7,969 nt of DNA from Erysipelotrichaceae bacterium (GTDB taxonomy: Bacteria; Bacillota_I; Bacilli_A; Erysipelotrichales; Coprobacillaceae). The position numbers were made by a program, and so were the translations under genes. Positions within the stretch are counted from its first letter, which is position 1; each line of letters opens with the position of its first letter. Below are positions 1 through 5,867 of this stretch, in pieces. Below the pieces are notes generated by a model that was not told the origin of the DNA, did not search any database, and saw only the letters and a list, made by a program, of their open reading frames with translations. The stretch covers positions 1-7,969 of the forward strand of contig JAJQDJ010000190.1 in assembly GCA_021202205.1 (NCBI GenBank), read 5' to 3'.

Positions 1-9
1 AAAAATTAA

Positions 10-132
10 ATTTTTTTCATCTTAATTCCACTTTCTGCTTGCAATTCGGGTGATATTATTTATAGTGATATTTTCTTAGCAAACGAGTTTTCTTTTTTTC
101 TATTATACTCCAATTTTTATCATTGTTTTGTT
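10..132 (+). pseudogene. Out-of-frame remnant of the sensor kinase membrane domain
   Basis: The frame starting at position 10 stays open to the TAG at 133-135 and encodes a hydrophobic stretch (FILIPLS..., then ...FSFFLLYSNFYHCF) of the kind that precedes the cytoplasmic part of AgrC-type kinases. It is one frame off the kinase ORF that follows; the kinase frame itself has stops at 51, 63 and 66. A TAA at 7-9 closes this frame on the left too. I read it as the last one or two membrane helices of the kinase, separated by a one-base shift near the T-rich stretch at 121-135. The window edge prevents seeing the rest. Similarity is judged by eye only. Confidence 0.4.
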
Positions 133-821
133 TAGTATTTGTCGAACATATCCAATATAATAATATTCAAATTATCGAGGAAAAAGAACGTAATCTTGCT
201 ATGCAATCCGTTATAAAAAATATGGATGTTCAACATAAAAATGATGAAAGTCTCAAGTCTTTAAGACATGATATGAAAAATCATCTTGTTACCATTCAAT
301 ATCTTATTGAAAATAATCAATTGCGCAAAGCTATAGATTACACTAAAAATTTATCTACTCAATATACTCAACCAAATTTCACTGTAAATACTGGACATAT
401 CGCACTAGATGGTTTATTAACACAAAAAATAAACGATGCTGAAAACAACAATATTCCAGTAACCATCAATGCTGATTATACTTATATTGATTCTATTAAA
501 GACATTGATTTATGTGTTATATTTGGCAATGCTTTAGACAATGCTATTGAAGCTTGTCAAAAAATAAAAAATATCGATGAACGTTTCATCGATATTAAAA
601 TACACCACAAAGCCAATTATATATTCATTGTCATTAAAAATGCTTATTCAGGTTTCTTAGAAAAATCAACATTGAAAACAACAAAAAAAGATAATTATCT
701 TCATGGCATTGGATTAAAAAATATTCGTGCAACAGTTAAACAATACAATGGATATATGAATATTCATACCGATGATTCGATTCATCAATTTATACTTACA
801 CTATCATTACCAATAGTATAA
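123..821 (+). CDS. AgrC/VirS-type GHKL sensor histidine kinase, cytoplasmic part (5'-truncated or frameshifted)
   Basis: This is the catalytic half of a quorum-sensing type histidine kinase, which would autophosphorylate on His and pass the phosphate to a LytTR-type response regulator, not present here. Visible motifs are the H-box LRHDMKNHL with His49, the N-box GNALDNAIEA (Asn136, Asn140) and the G-box GIGLKN (195-200). A linker helix (about 10-45) precedes the H-box. At 232 residues it is about half the usual AgrC length and lacks the polytopic sensor domain. The start at 123 is a TTG without a Shine-Dalgarno; the ATG at 201 also lacks a well-spaced one, so neither looks like a native start. 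The neighbouring frame at 10-132 reads like the missing membrane end, so the gene is probably frameshifted. The family call is firm; intactness is doubtful. Confidence 0.8.
   Translation: MFCLVFVEHIQYNNIQIIEEKERNLAMQSVIKNMDVQHKNDESLKSLRHDMKNHLVTIQYLIENNQLRKAIDYTKNLSTQYTQPNFTVNTGHIALDGLLTQKINDAENNNIPVTINADYTYIDSIKDIDLCVIFGNALDNAIEACQKIKNIDERFIDIKIHHKANYIFIVIKNAYSGFLEKSTLKTTKKDNYLHGIGLKNIRATVKQYNGYMNIHTDDSIHQFILTLSLPIV
570..596 (-). terminator. Intrinsic terminator for yolD/uvrX, embedded antisense in the kinase gene
   Basis: AATATCGATGAA and TTCATCGATATT form a perfect 12-bp stem with loop CGT. On the minus strand the stem runs into six T, an A and six more T (complement of 560-571), a textbook intrinsic terminator; on the plus strand no T run follows. 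It lies about 230 bases beyond the yolD stop, inside the kinase codons for NIDERFIDI. It would end the minus-strand polymerase/YolD transcript. Confidence 0.7.
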
Positions 822-823
822 TA

Positions 824-1135
824 TCACAATATTTCTATTTCTACTAAATCCTGTAAATTCAACCTTGTTTTAACTATCTGTATCATCTTAGTATCAAAGT
901 TAATCTTTGATACTTTTCCTTCTATCTGAATATACTCACCCTTATTATGATAAACAACCCTAATCATCATTCCTACTTCAATTTGATAAACTATTTGATT
1001 AAGCATCTCACATTCATATTCAGACAACTCATGATAAGAAACAACTATCTTCTCTTGTTTCTTAATTAAATCTCTAAAACCGACTAAAGCATCATATGGT
1101 TGAAACATTTGAGCACGTGGCGCTTTTCTAGGCAT
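824..1135 (-). CDS. YolD-like family protein
   Basis: A small (103-residue) YolD-like protein, the usual downstream partner of UvrX-type Y-family polymerases in Bacillota; the family has been proposed as a functional counterpart of UmuD, but its biochemistry is not settled. It begins MPRKAPRAQMF with a basic N-terminus, and the C-terminal half (about 60-103) looks like a small beta barrel with the IEGKVSKINFDTKMIQI stretch typical of the family. I chose ATG 1135 because AGGTGG sits five bases upstream; a GTG at 1144 is possible. The start overlaps the polymerase stop by eight bases, so the two are translationally coupled. The stop is two bases from that of the convergent kinase. Its 3' half carries a hairpin that looks like the kinase terminator. 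Confidence 0.87.
   Translation of the reverse strand: MPRKAPRAQMFQPYDALVGFRDLIKKQEKIVVSYHELSEYECEMLNQIVYQIEVGMMIRVVYHNKGEYIQIEGKVSKINFDTKMIQIVKTRLNLQDLVEIEIL
890..917 (+). terminator. Intrinsic terminator for the kinase transcript, embedded antisense in yolD
   Basis: AGTATCAAAG (890-899), loop TTAAT and CTTTGATACT (905-914) make a perfect 10-bp stem, followed by T residues to 917 on the plus strand. On the minus strand the stem is followed by AAGATGATAC, so it is directional. It lies about 70 bases after the kinase stop and within the YolD codons for KVSKINFDT, so it should terminate plus-strand transcription. Confidence 0.65.
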
Positions 1136-2384
1136 TATGACCACCTACCAAAGTATTACGTTTCCTTGTAGTTGCCTTATCATAAAAATTCATACCTTTA
1201 AGTACTGCATTCTTACCATATTGATGTCTAATATCTACAATGGCTTCTTGAACTCTTTTTTCTTTTTCGATATCTTCGATATCGGTAAAAAGATTGAATT
1301 GTTCATAAAGTTCATCCTTCACATCACCAAAGCTGATACCTATTTGTCGAATAGGATAATTCGGATTGACAATACGTTTAAATAAATATTTAAATTCCTC
1401 CATTAATAACTTACTTGAATTAGTCGTAACATTTATTTTTCGACTTCCTCTTGATGGTTTAATAATATTTTTAGAATAACCAATATATAAAGCAATATGA
1501 TTCGTTACTAAATGTTCTTCTACCAATGTTAATACATTCAAATCAACCATTTCTTTCATAACCAAATACGCATTTTGATAATTATAATCCTCAAACAATA
1601 CCTGAGAATTAGAAAGAGAATGACTCATTGGCTTATAAGCTTTAATATCTGCAATAGTAACTGATTCTCTTCCCCATGCATGATCAATTAAATACTCAGC
1701 ATTCACCCCAAATATCTTATACAATAGTTTTTCATCTGCATGTGCTACATCACACATATCCAATATTCCCACAGCATTCAATCTCCTCATTGTTCCTGTT
1801 CCTACCATCCAAAAATCTGTCAAAGGTTGATGATGCCATAATGTTTGCTTATAAATATCTTCATCCAAATAAGCCATATTATCCATTGAATGTTTAGCAT
1901 GAATATCTAAAGCTACTTTTGTTAGAAACAAATTACTACCAATACCTACAGTTGCTGTAATACCTGTTTCCTCCATAATATCATCCAAAATCATCTTAGC
2001 TAATTCTTTTGGTGTCATCTTATATAAAGACAAATAGCTCGTAATATCTAAAAAAGATTCATCAATAGAATAAACATGAATATCATCACAAGATATATAT
2101 TTTAAAAATATAGAATAAATCTTAGCTGAATATTCCATATACAATGTCATTCGTGGTGTAGCAATAATATATTCAATATCCTTAGGAATTTGATAAATAC
2201 GTCCTCGACTAGAAACCCCTAGCTTCTTAATAGCTGGCGAGGCTGCTAAGGTAATAGCCCCTCCACCTCTTGTAGGATCGGCTACAACCAAATTAATTTT
2301 AAAAGGATCTAACCCTCTTTCAACACATTCAACAGAAGCATAAAATGATTTTAAATCAATACACAAGTAAACTTTATCTTTCAT
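1128..2384 (-). CDS. Y-family DNA polymerase, UvrX/ImpB-MucB-SamB type
   Basis: A 418-residue translesion DNA polymerase that copies past damaged template bases and is error-prone. The palm carries Asp10 (CIDLKSFYASVE, with Phe14/Tyr15 at the steric-gate position) and the SIDES pair Asp108-Glu109, the metal-binding acidic residues of the family. A little-finger region follows (about 250-355), then QFNLF at 362-366, which fits the beta-clamp-binding consensus, and a C-terminal GKNAVLKG...NTLVGGH block typical of UvrX. Length and motifs look complete. The start is ATG 2384 behind GAGGTGAT. It is co-transcribed and overlapping with yolD, and divergent from an S24 repressor that very probably controls it, as in phage- and plasmid-borne SOS cassettes. 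It resembles B. subtilis UvrX and YqjW; which is closer cannot be said by eye. Confidence 0.94.
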   Translation of the reverse strand: MKDKVYLCIDLKSFYASVECVERGLDPFKINLVVADPTRGGGAITLAASPAIKKLGVSSRGRIYQIPKDIEYIIATPRMTLYMEYSAKIYSIFLKYISCDDIHVYSIDESFLDITSYLSLYKMTPKELAKMILDDIMEETGITATVGIGSNLFLTKVALDIHAKHSMDNMAYLDEDIYKQTLWHHQPLTDFWMVGTGTMRRLNAVGILDMCDVAHADEKLLYKIFGVNAEYLIDHAWGRESVTIADIKAYKPMSHSLSNSQVLFEDYNYQNAYLVMKEMVDLNVLTLVEEHLVTNHIALYIGYSKNIIKPSRGSRKINVTTNSSKLLMEEFKYLFKRIVNPNYPIRQIGISFGDVKDELYEQFNLFTDIEDIEKEKRVQEAIVDIRHQYGKNAVLKGMNFYDKATTRKRNTLVGGHNA

Positions 2385-2404
2385 GTTATCACCTCGATTA
2401 TTAT

Positions 2405-2432
2405 TTTATACATTTTAAAATAATGAATTCAA
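2405..2432 (-). promoter_or_regulatory. Putative promoter of the polymerase/yolD operon
   Basis: On the minus strand TTGAAT (2432-2427) is followed after 16 bases by TATAAA (2410-2405), about 20 bases before the GAGGTGAT ribosome site of the polymerase. A 10-bp palindrome ATTTTAAAAT (2412-2421) lies in the spacer and could be a repressor site. Confidence 0.5.
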
Positions 2433-2472
2433 GTAGATTTGGGAATTTATTTTCAAGTTTATGCTTTTTTGC

Positions 2473-2502
2473 TTGCAAAATTTTGGAAAAATTTGATATT
2501 AT
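2473..2502 (+). promoter_or_regulatory. Putative promoter and operator of the S24 repressor gene
   Basis: TTGCAA (2473-2478) and TATTAT (2497-2502) are spaced by 18 bases. The perfect palindrome CAAAATTTTG (2476-2485) overlaps the -35 and the spacer, a good position for an autoregulatory operator. Operator assignment is inferred from position and symmetry alone. Confidence 0.45.
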
Positions 2503-2519
2503 ATAGTTGGGTGATGAAA

Positions 2520-3109
2520 ATGGAATTAAGAAGTTTATTATTACAGTATGAAGCTCAAAATCATTTATCTCATGAACAAATGGCTAAAAAAGCTGGCGTA
2601 TCTTTATCAACTTATTATCGTTGGATTACTGGTGAAAGTGTGTTATTAAAACGTAGAAACCTTGATACTCTTTCTGCAATACTTGATTGTGATGTTGAAA
2701 TGGCACTTGCTAATGGTAACAAATTAAAACCAATTCTTGGTAATGTCAAAGCTGGATATGATTTATGGGCTGATCAACAGCTTAAAGGCTATGTGGAAGT
2801 TGGTCCAGTTGATGCTAAAAAGGAGATTATTTCTTAAAAGTTACAGGTGACTCTATGGAAGGATCTCATATTTTTGCAGGTGATTTGGTTTATGTTCAAC
2901 AATGTAATGAAGTAAGTTCAGGCAGTATTGCAATTGTAATGATTGGTGATGAAGCTACTATTAAAAAAGTCACTTTTAAAAACGATTTAATGATTTTAGA
3001 AGCAACAAATCCTAAATACGATACAAAATTTTTTACACCTCAAGAAGTTGAAGAACTTCCTGTAAGAATTATTGGTCTTGTGCGTTATGTAAGAACCGAT
3101 TTTGCATAA
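2520..3109 (+). pseudogene. LexA-like HTH/peptidase S24 repressor, split by a -1 frameshift
   Basis: An XRE-type helix-turn-helix (about residues 14-45, LSHEQMAKKAGVSLSTYYRW) is joined to a LexA-like self-cleaving domain. The Ala78-Gly79 pair in GNVKAGYDL matches the LexA cleavage site. The first reading frame stops at 2835-2837. Moving back one base after AAA AAG (2817-2822) restores KKGDYFLKVTGDSME, with catalytic Ser112 in GDSM and catalytic Lys149 in TIKKV, through to 3109; the restored protein has 196 residues. So one base is missing from the A5GG run. I chose ATG 2520 because GGTGAT stands four bases upstream; ATG 2514 is the alternative. In an intact form it would repress the divergent polymerase/yolD operon and cleave itself on RecA activation. 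As written, a 105-residue DNA-binding fragment is made, and a separate restart at ATG 2855 (behind AGGTGA) would begin just after the catalytic serine. Sequencing error and programmed frameshifting are alternatives. Confidence 0.85.
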
Positions 3110-3120
3110 GCCAAAAACTA

Positions 3121-3150
3121 AGCACTTGAGTTAACTCAAGTGCTTTATTT
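3121..3150. terminator. Bidirectional terminator between the S24 repressor and the macrodomain gene
   Basis: Positions 3121-3144 are a perfect 24-base palindrome (AGCACTTGAGTT and its complement). On the plus strand CTTTATTT follows; on the minus strand TAGTTTTT follows. It begins 12 bases after the repressor stop and directly abuts the stop codon of the convergent macrodomain gene (3145-3147), so it can end both transcripts. Confidence 0.85.
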
Positions 3151-4101
3151 GTTCGAAAAATTTCTTCTAAATTCTTTGTAATTATAATCTTTTTTTGGAC
3201 TACATAAGACTGCAAAATCAATAGAATCAAACAATTGATTACAATTAAAATCTTGAATCGCTTTATAAAAAATATCTGAAACAATAGCTGCATCATTACC
3301 ATATACGCCACATCCAAAGGCACCTAAAATCAAATGATGATAATTTTGCAAATTAGCAATCTTTAGCATACCTTGAATACGTTTATAAAGTAATGCCTCA
3401 TATTCTTCTTGTGATAATCCTTCTAATCCCAATCGAATCATAGGTGCCCCACAACTCATAACAGCTATTTCAAATGGCTCACCGAGTAATTCAAAAGAAT
3501 TATCTTTTATGACTTCTACATTAGGCGAAATCATAATAGCATTTGATCCCATACGTGTTTTTAATGCTTTATTATATTCATAATATTTTTGAGCATCTTC
3601 ACTTTCTAATGATAATAATAATGAAGTTCTTTGACATAGATTTTCTTCTTGAGCACTTGCACCTTTTCTAGTACGGCCACCTGGTTCAGTTGCACTAGCG
3701 AGATTCAAAACTAAAACTTTATCCTCATTTTGTTTATTTTTTGCCAGTGAAAGAGCATCAATATTTTCACAACTATATGTACAATCATGATTGGTATTTT
3801 TTAAGGAAGATATTGATAATTTATCAATATCTTCAGGTAAAAATACTTGTATTTCTTGCATATCTTTATGATTCATATGTAGCTCAACCTTATGATTATC
3901 TTTTATATAGCTTCCATTTTCTAAAATATTTAACGTATCATTCAGTATTTGTATATTTCTTTGTTTTTTCATTTCTTTTTGTTGTTCTTTTTCTTGAATT
4001 TTTTTCTCAGTTAAACCTTGATATTCTGCTTCACGCATTTTTGCTGCAAGTTGTTTTAGTTTTTCTTCTTCCATTAATTCTTGTTCAGTCACTTTTTTCA
4101 T
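3145..4101 (-). CDS. TIGR02452 / PARG-like (DUF2263) macrodomain protein
   Basis: A microbial PARG-type macrodomain protein of 318 residues, expected to bind ADP-ribose and hydrolyse (poly-)ADP-ribose links on proteins. The N-terminal 50 residues are highly charged and probably helical. The catalytic block is LNLASATEPGGRTRKG followed by ASAQEENLCQRTSL, with Gln151-Glu152-Glu153 at the catalytic position. The loop LGAFGCGVYGN (259-269) is the phosphate-binding loop typical of macrodomains. The third Gly of the usual GGG...QEE signature is Arg143. The start ATG 4101 overlaps the sirtuin stop by 17 bases; AAAGG is unusually close, so coupled translation is likely. The open frame runs further upstream to 4266, but that part only shadows the sirtuin gene. 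It is the last gene of the three-gene operon and presumably removes what the sirtuins attach. The family is clear; substrate is inference. Confidence 0.9.
   Translation of the reverse strand: MKKVTEQELMEEEKLKQLAAKMREAEYQGLTEKKIQEKEQQKEMKKQRNIQILNDTLNILENGSYIKDNHKVELHMNHKDMQEIQVFLPEDIDKLSISSLKNTNHDCTYSCENIDALSLAKNKQNEDKVLVLNLASATEPGGRTRKGASAQEENLCQRTSLLLSLESEDAQKYYEYNKALKTRMGSNAIMISPNVEVIKDNSFELLGEPFEIAVMSCGAPMIRLGLEGLSQEEYEALLYKRIQGMLKIANLQNYHHLILGAFGCGVYGNDAAIVSDIFYKAIQDFNCNQLFDSIDFAVLCSPKKDYNYKEFRRNFSNK
3806..3834. repeat. Perfect 14-bp inverted repeat inside the macrodomain gene
   Basis: GAAGATATTGATAA (3806-3819), one base, then TTATCAATATCTTC (3821-3834). It falls in codons for EDIDKLSISS. 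No T run follows on either strand, so it does not look like a terminator. In mRNA it would fold as about 12 bp with a 5-base loop. Confidence 0.6.
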
Positions 4102-4780
4102 ACCTTTCTTGTAATTGCTTAAACACTTTATCACATTCTTCTTTAATATTAAAATCAGCAATACTATCAAATCCAGTATGTCCTGGATTGATTTGCACGA
4201 TAATTGCATCATCTCTTCTATATTGCCAAAAACAATCAGAAAAATATCCATGCGTACCAATTGCAAGAATCAAGTCAGCTTTAGAAATCCAATTTCTAGC
4301 TTTTTGAACATCGGGTTGCCAAAGACTAATTCCACTATAAAGGGGCCAAGGAAGAATCTGTCCACCACATTTTTCACACACAGGAAGCTCATCTTTTTTC
4401 CAGATTGTATAGTTATCATAGTGTTGCCCACAGTGTTCACAGCAATTTACTTGTAAACTTCCTTGAATTTCAGCAACATTTTTTGACCCAGCTATTGTAT
4501 GCATGCAATCTACATTCGTTGTAATAATCCCAATAAGTTTACCTTCTTTTTCTAAATCAGCTAAGGCATAATGACTAAAACTTGGATTATAACTAAACAT
4601 ATTATCTAGATAAGTAGGTAAATAATCTTTAGTACTTTTTCCAAATCTCCTTAACCCATTAGAGAAAACCATCTGTCCATATGTTACACCTCCACCAGCC
4701 ACAGAAATTCCCGCACCAGTAATAGCAGCAATATGTTGACTTTGATTGATATAATCAGATAATTGTTGTATTTTATTCAT
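4085..4780 (-). CDS. SirTM-like (class M) sirtuin, second tandem copy
   Basis: A Sir2-fold NAD-dependent enzyme of 231 residues. Rossmann motif TGAGIS (21-26); TTNVDCMH (87-94), where the usual Gln of TQN is Thr but Asn89 and Asp91 are kept; a zinc ribbon with Cys114-x2-Cys117 and Cys135-x2-Cys138; and IGTHG (174-178) for NAD. The residue at the position of the deacylase catalytic His (normally HG) is Gln106 in EIQGSL. SirTM enzymes of S. aureus and S. pyogenes have this replacement and ADP-ribosylate proteins, so transferase rather than deacylase activity is inferred. I chose ATG 4780 because AAAGGAG stands eight bases upstream; ATG 4807 is less well placed. It is 38 bases after the first sirtuin and overlaps the macrodomain gene. 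Confidence 0.9.
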   Translation of the reverse strand: MNKIQQLSDYINQSQHIAAITGAGISVAGGGVTYGQMVFSNGLRRFGKSTKDYLPTYLDNMFSYNPSFSHYALADLEKEGKLIGIITTNVDCMHTIAGSKNVAEIQGSLQVNCCEHCGQHYDNYTIWKKDELPVCEKCGGQILPWPLYSGISLWQPDVQKARNWISKADLILAIGTHGYFSDCFWQYRRDDAIIVQINPGHTGFDSIADFNIKEECDKVFKQLQERYEKSD

Positions 4781-4818
4781 ACTACGATCTCCTTTAAAAA
4801 TATTCATAAATTAATATC

Positions 4819-5520
4819 CTATTCTAATATAGCAGCCAAAACTTCACCTGCTTCTGCTCTAATATTCAAGTCTGCCATTGAATCAAATACGGTCTCAGAC
4901 AAATTAATTTGTACAAGCTTTGTATCAGATCCCATGCGACTTAAATATTCATCACTACGAAAACCAGTTGTCCCTACTATTATAATCAAATCTGCTGTAG
5001 AAATCATATCAATAGCTTTATTCATACTATTATTTCTTATACCACTAAAACTAGCAGGCATAATAGGAGCACCACATTTTTCACAGTGGGGCATATGGCC
5101 TTGATTCCATATGTTATAATCATTATATTGTTCACCACAACCGATACACACGTTTTCTCTAAAACTTCCTTGAAACTCTATAACATTCTTTGAACCAGCA
5201 ATCGTATGCAAACAATCCATATTCTGAGTAACAATTCCATAAACTTTACCCTGTTCTTCTAATTTAGCCAGTTGTTTATGAACAATACTTGGTCCTTTCA
5301 CAAATGTTGCATCCAAAAAAGCATCTTTCATAATTGCATAAAACTTTTCTGGATTCTTTTTAACATATGAAGTAGAAAAAACACGTCTTGCATTTATCAT
5401 ACCAACACTTTGTTTTAATCTGCGCATACCATAAAGGTAAGAAATACCTGCTCCTGTAACAACTACAGTTTTATGACTGTGATTCATATAATCCTTTAAT
5501 TGCTTATACTCTTCTTTCAA
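4819..5520 (-). CDS. SirTM-like (class M) sirtuin, first tandem copy
   Basis: First gene of the operon, 233 residues, clearly a paralogue of the next gene (shared HTIAGSKNV, CEKCG and DSMAD/DSIAD blocks). Motifs are TGAGIS (22-27), TQNMDCLH (98-105) with the standard Gln, EFQGSF with Gln117 replacing the catalytic His, zinc Cys125-x2-Cys128 and Cys146-x2-Cys149, and VGTTG (182-186). The start is a TTG at 5520, with AGGAGG eight bases upstream; the in-frame TTG at 5541 lies upstream of that site and is unlikely, so initiation is on a weak codon with a strong ribosome site. The segment between the Rossmann motif and TQN differs most from the second copy (here GMRRLKQSVGMINARRVFS), which suggests different acceptor substrates. 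Class and Gln substitution are seen; ADP-ribosyl transfer is by analogy with SirTM. Confidence 0.9.
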   Translation of the reverse strand: MKEEYKQLKDYMNHSHKTVVVTGAGISYLYGMRRLKQSVGMINARRVFSTSYVKKNPEKFYAIMKDAFLDATFVKGPSIVHKQLAKLEEQGKVYGIVTQNMDCLHTIAGSKNVIEFQGSFRENVCIGCGEQYNDYNIWNQGHMPHCEKCGAPIMPASFSGIRNNSMNKAIDMISTADLIIIVGTTGFRSDEYLSRMGSDTKLVQINLSETVFDSMADLNIRAEAGEVLAAILE

Positions 5521-5578
5521 ATCTTCTTCCTCCTTTATCAATATATTTTATTGTTTTTCCTAATTCTTTAACTTTAAA

Positions 5579-5597
5579 TGTAATAATTCCCATTACA
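5579..5597. promoter_or_regulatory. Possible operator over the sirtuin operon start site
   Basis: TGTAAT, seven bases, ATTACA: an inverted repeat lying directly downstream of the -10 box and over the predicted start site, where a repressor would block transcription. No known regulator box was recognised. A six-base half-site in A+T-rich DNA may also be chance. Confidence 0.3.
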
Positions 5598-5626
5598 ATT
5601 ATACATTTTTTTGATAATAATTTCAA
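5598..5626 (-). promoter_or_regulatory. Promoter of the sirtuin/macrodomain operon
   Basis: On the minus strand TTGAAA (5626-5621), 17 bases, TATAAT (5603-5598), near-consensus for the housekeeping sigma factor. The expected start near 5591 gives a leader of about 70 bases before the TTG start codon. Confidence 0.7.
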
Positions 5627-5710
5627 TAAACTAGTAAAAATATAGCTTTTGGATATTTATCTTGACATCATAATTACTTTTTCATTTATTCAATAATTTA
5701 ATACGAAACA

Positions 5711-5740
5711 AAAAAACACTTGAATCAATCAAGTGTTTTT
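5711..5740. terminator. Bidirectional terminator-like hairpin
   Basis: AAAAACACTTGA (5712-5723) and TCAAGTGTTTTT (5729-5740) pair around loop ATCAA, giving an A/T-flanked stem that can act on both strands. No intact gene ends here; it precedes a tRNA fragment on the minus strand, mirroring the hairpin/tRNA arrangement at 6145-6253. About 85 bases to the left (5627-5710) hold no gene I can see. Confidence 0.65.
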
Positions 5741-5779
5741 GGACTTGAACCTGCAACCTATAGCACCCTGTTACGATGT
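5741..5779 (-). pseudogene. Degenerate tRNA fragment (T-arm and part of the body)
   Basis: Bases 5741-5759 are identical over 19 bases to 6191-6209 of the intact tRNA-Thr, covering T-arm and variable loop. What follows (ATAGCACCCTGTTACGATG) resembles the D-arm region of that tRNA with the anticodon arm missing. The acceptor stem is absent: the terminator T run joins directly to the T-arm. It cannot form a tRNA and looks like a leftover copy of the tRNA 3' region. Confidence 0.6.
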
Positions 5780-5828
5780 TTTTTTATATTATAGTTTATA
5801 AAAATTTTACCTATAATTTGGTTTATCT

Positions 5829-5856
5829 TTGATTTTTCTTATGATATTGCTATAAT
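5829..5856 (+). promoter_or_regulatory. Promoter of the DUF2442-type gene
   Basis: TTGATT (5829-5834), 16 bases, then an extended -10 TGCTATAAT ending at 5856. The start codon at 5868 is only 11 bases past the -10 box, so the message would be nearly leaderless, unless a second TATAAT at 5812-5817 is used and GGGGTG serves as ribosome site. Confidence 0.5.
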
Positions 5857-5867
5857 GGGGTGTGTAT

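Noticed and set aside
1262..1296. Inverted repeat with T5/A5 arms inside the polymerase gene
   Set aside because: Explained by the codon-level repeat for DIEDIEKEK in an A+T-rich gene; it has a bulge and no terminator context.
1137..1385. Plus-strand open frame of 82 codons
   Set aside because: Lies wholly antisense to the polymerase gene, has biased, low-complexity content and no ribosome site.
2817..2837. Programmed -1 frameshift of dnaX type in the repressor
   Set aside because: The heptamer is T AAA AAG rather than A AAA AAG and I see no convincing downstream stimulator; a one-base deletion is simpler, so it is kept only as an alternative.
4102..4266. 55-residue N-terminal extension of the macrodomain protein
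   Set aside because: It overlaps the conserved sirtuin C-terminus in another frame and no family member needs it; ATG 4101 gives the expected N-terminus.
3741..4307. Plus-strand open frame of 188 codons rich in Phe, Leu and Tyr
   Set aside because: Antisense shadow of the macrodomain and sirtuin genes; apparent hydrophobicity comes from reading A-rich Lys/Glu codons backwards.
4763..5104. Plus-strand open frame of 113 codons
   Set aside because: Antisense to the first sirtuin, without a ribosome site or recognisable domain.
5662..5690. Perfect TTGACA at 5662-5667 as a plus-strand promoter
   Set aside because: The -10 position reads TTTATT and the next thing downstream is a terminator with no gene.
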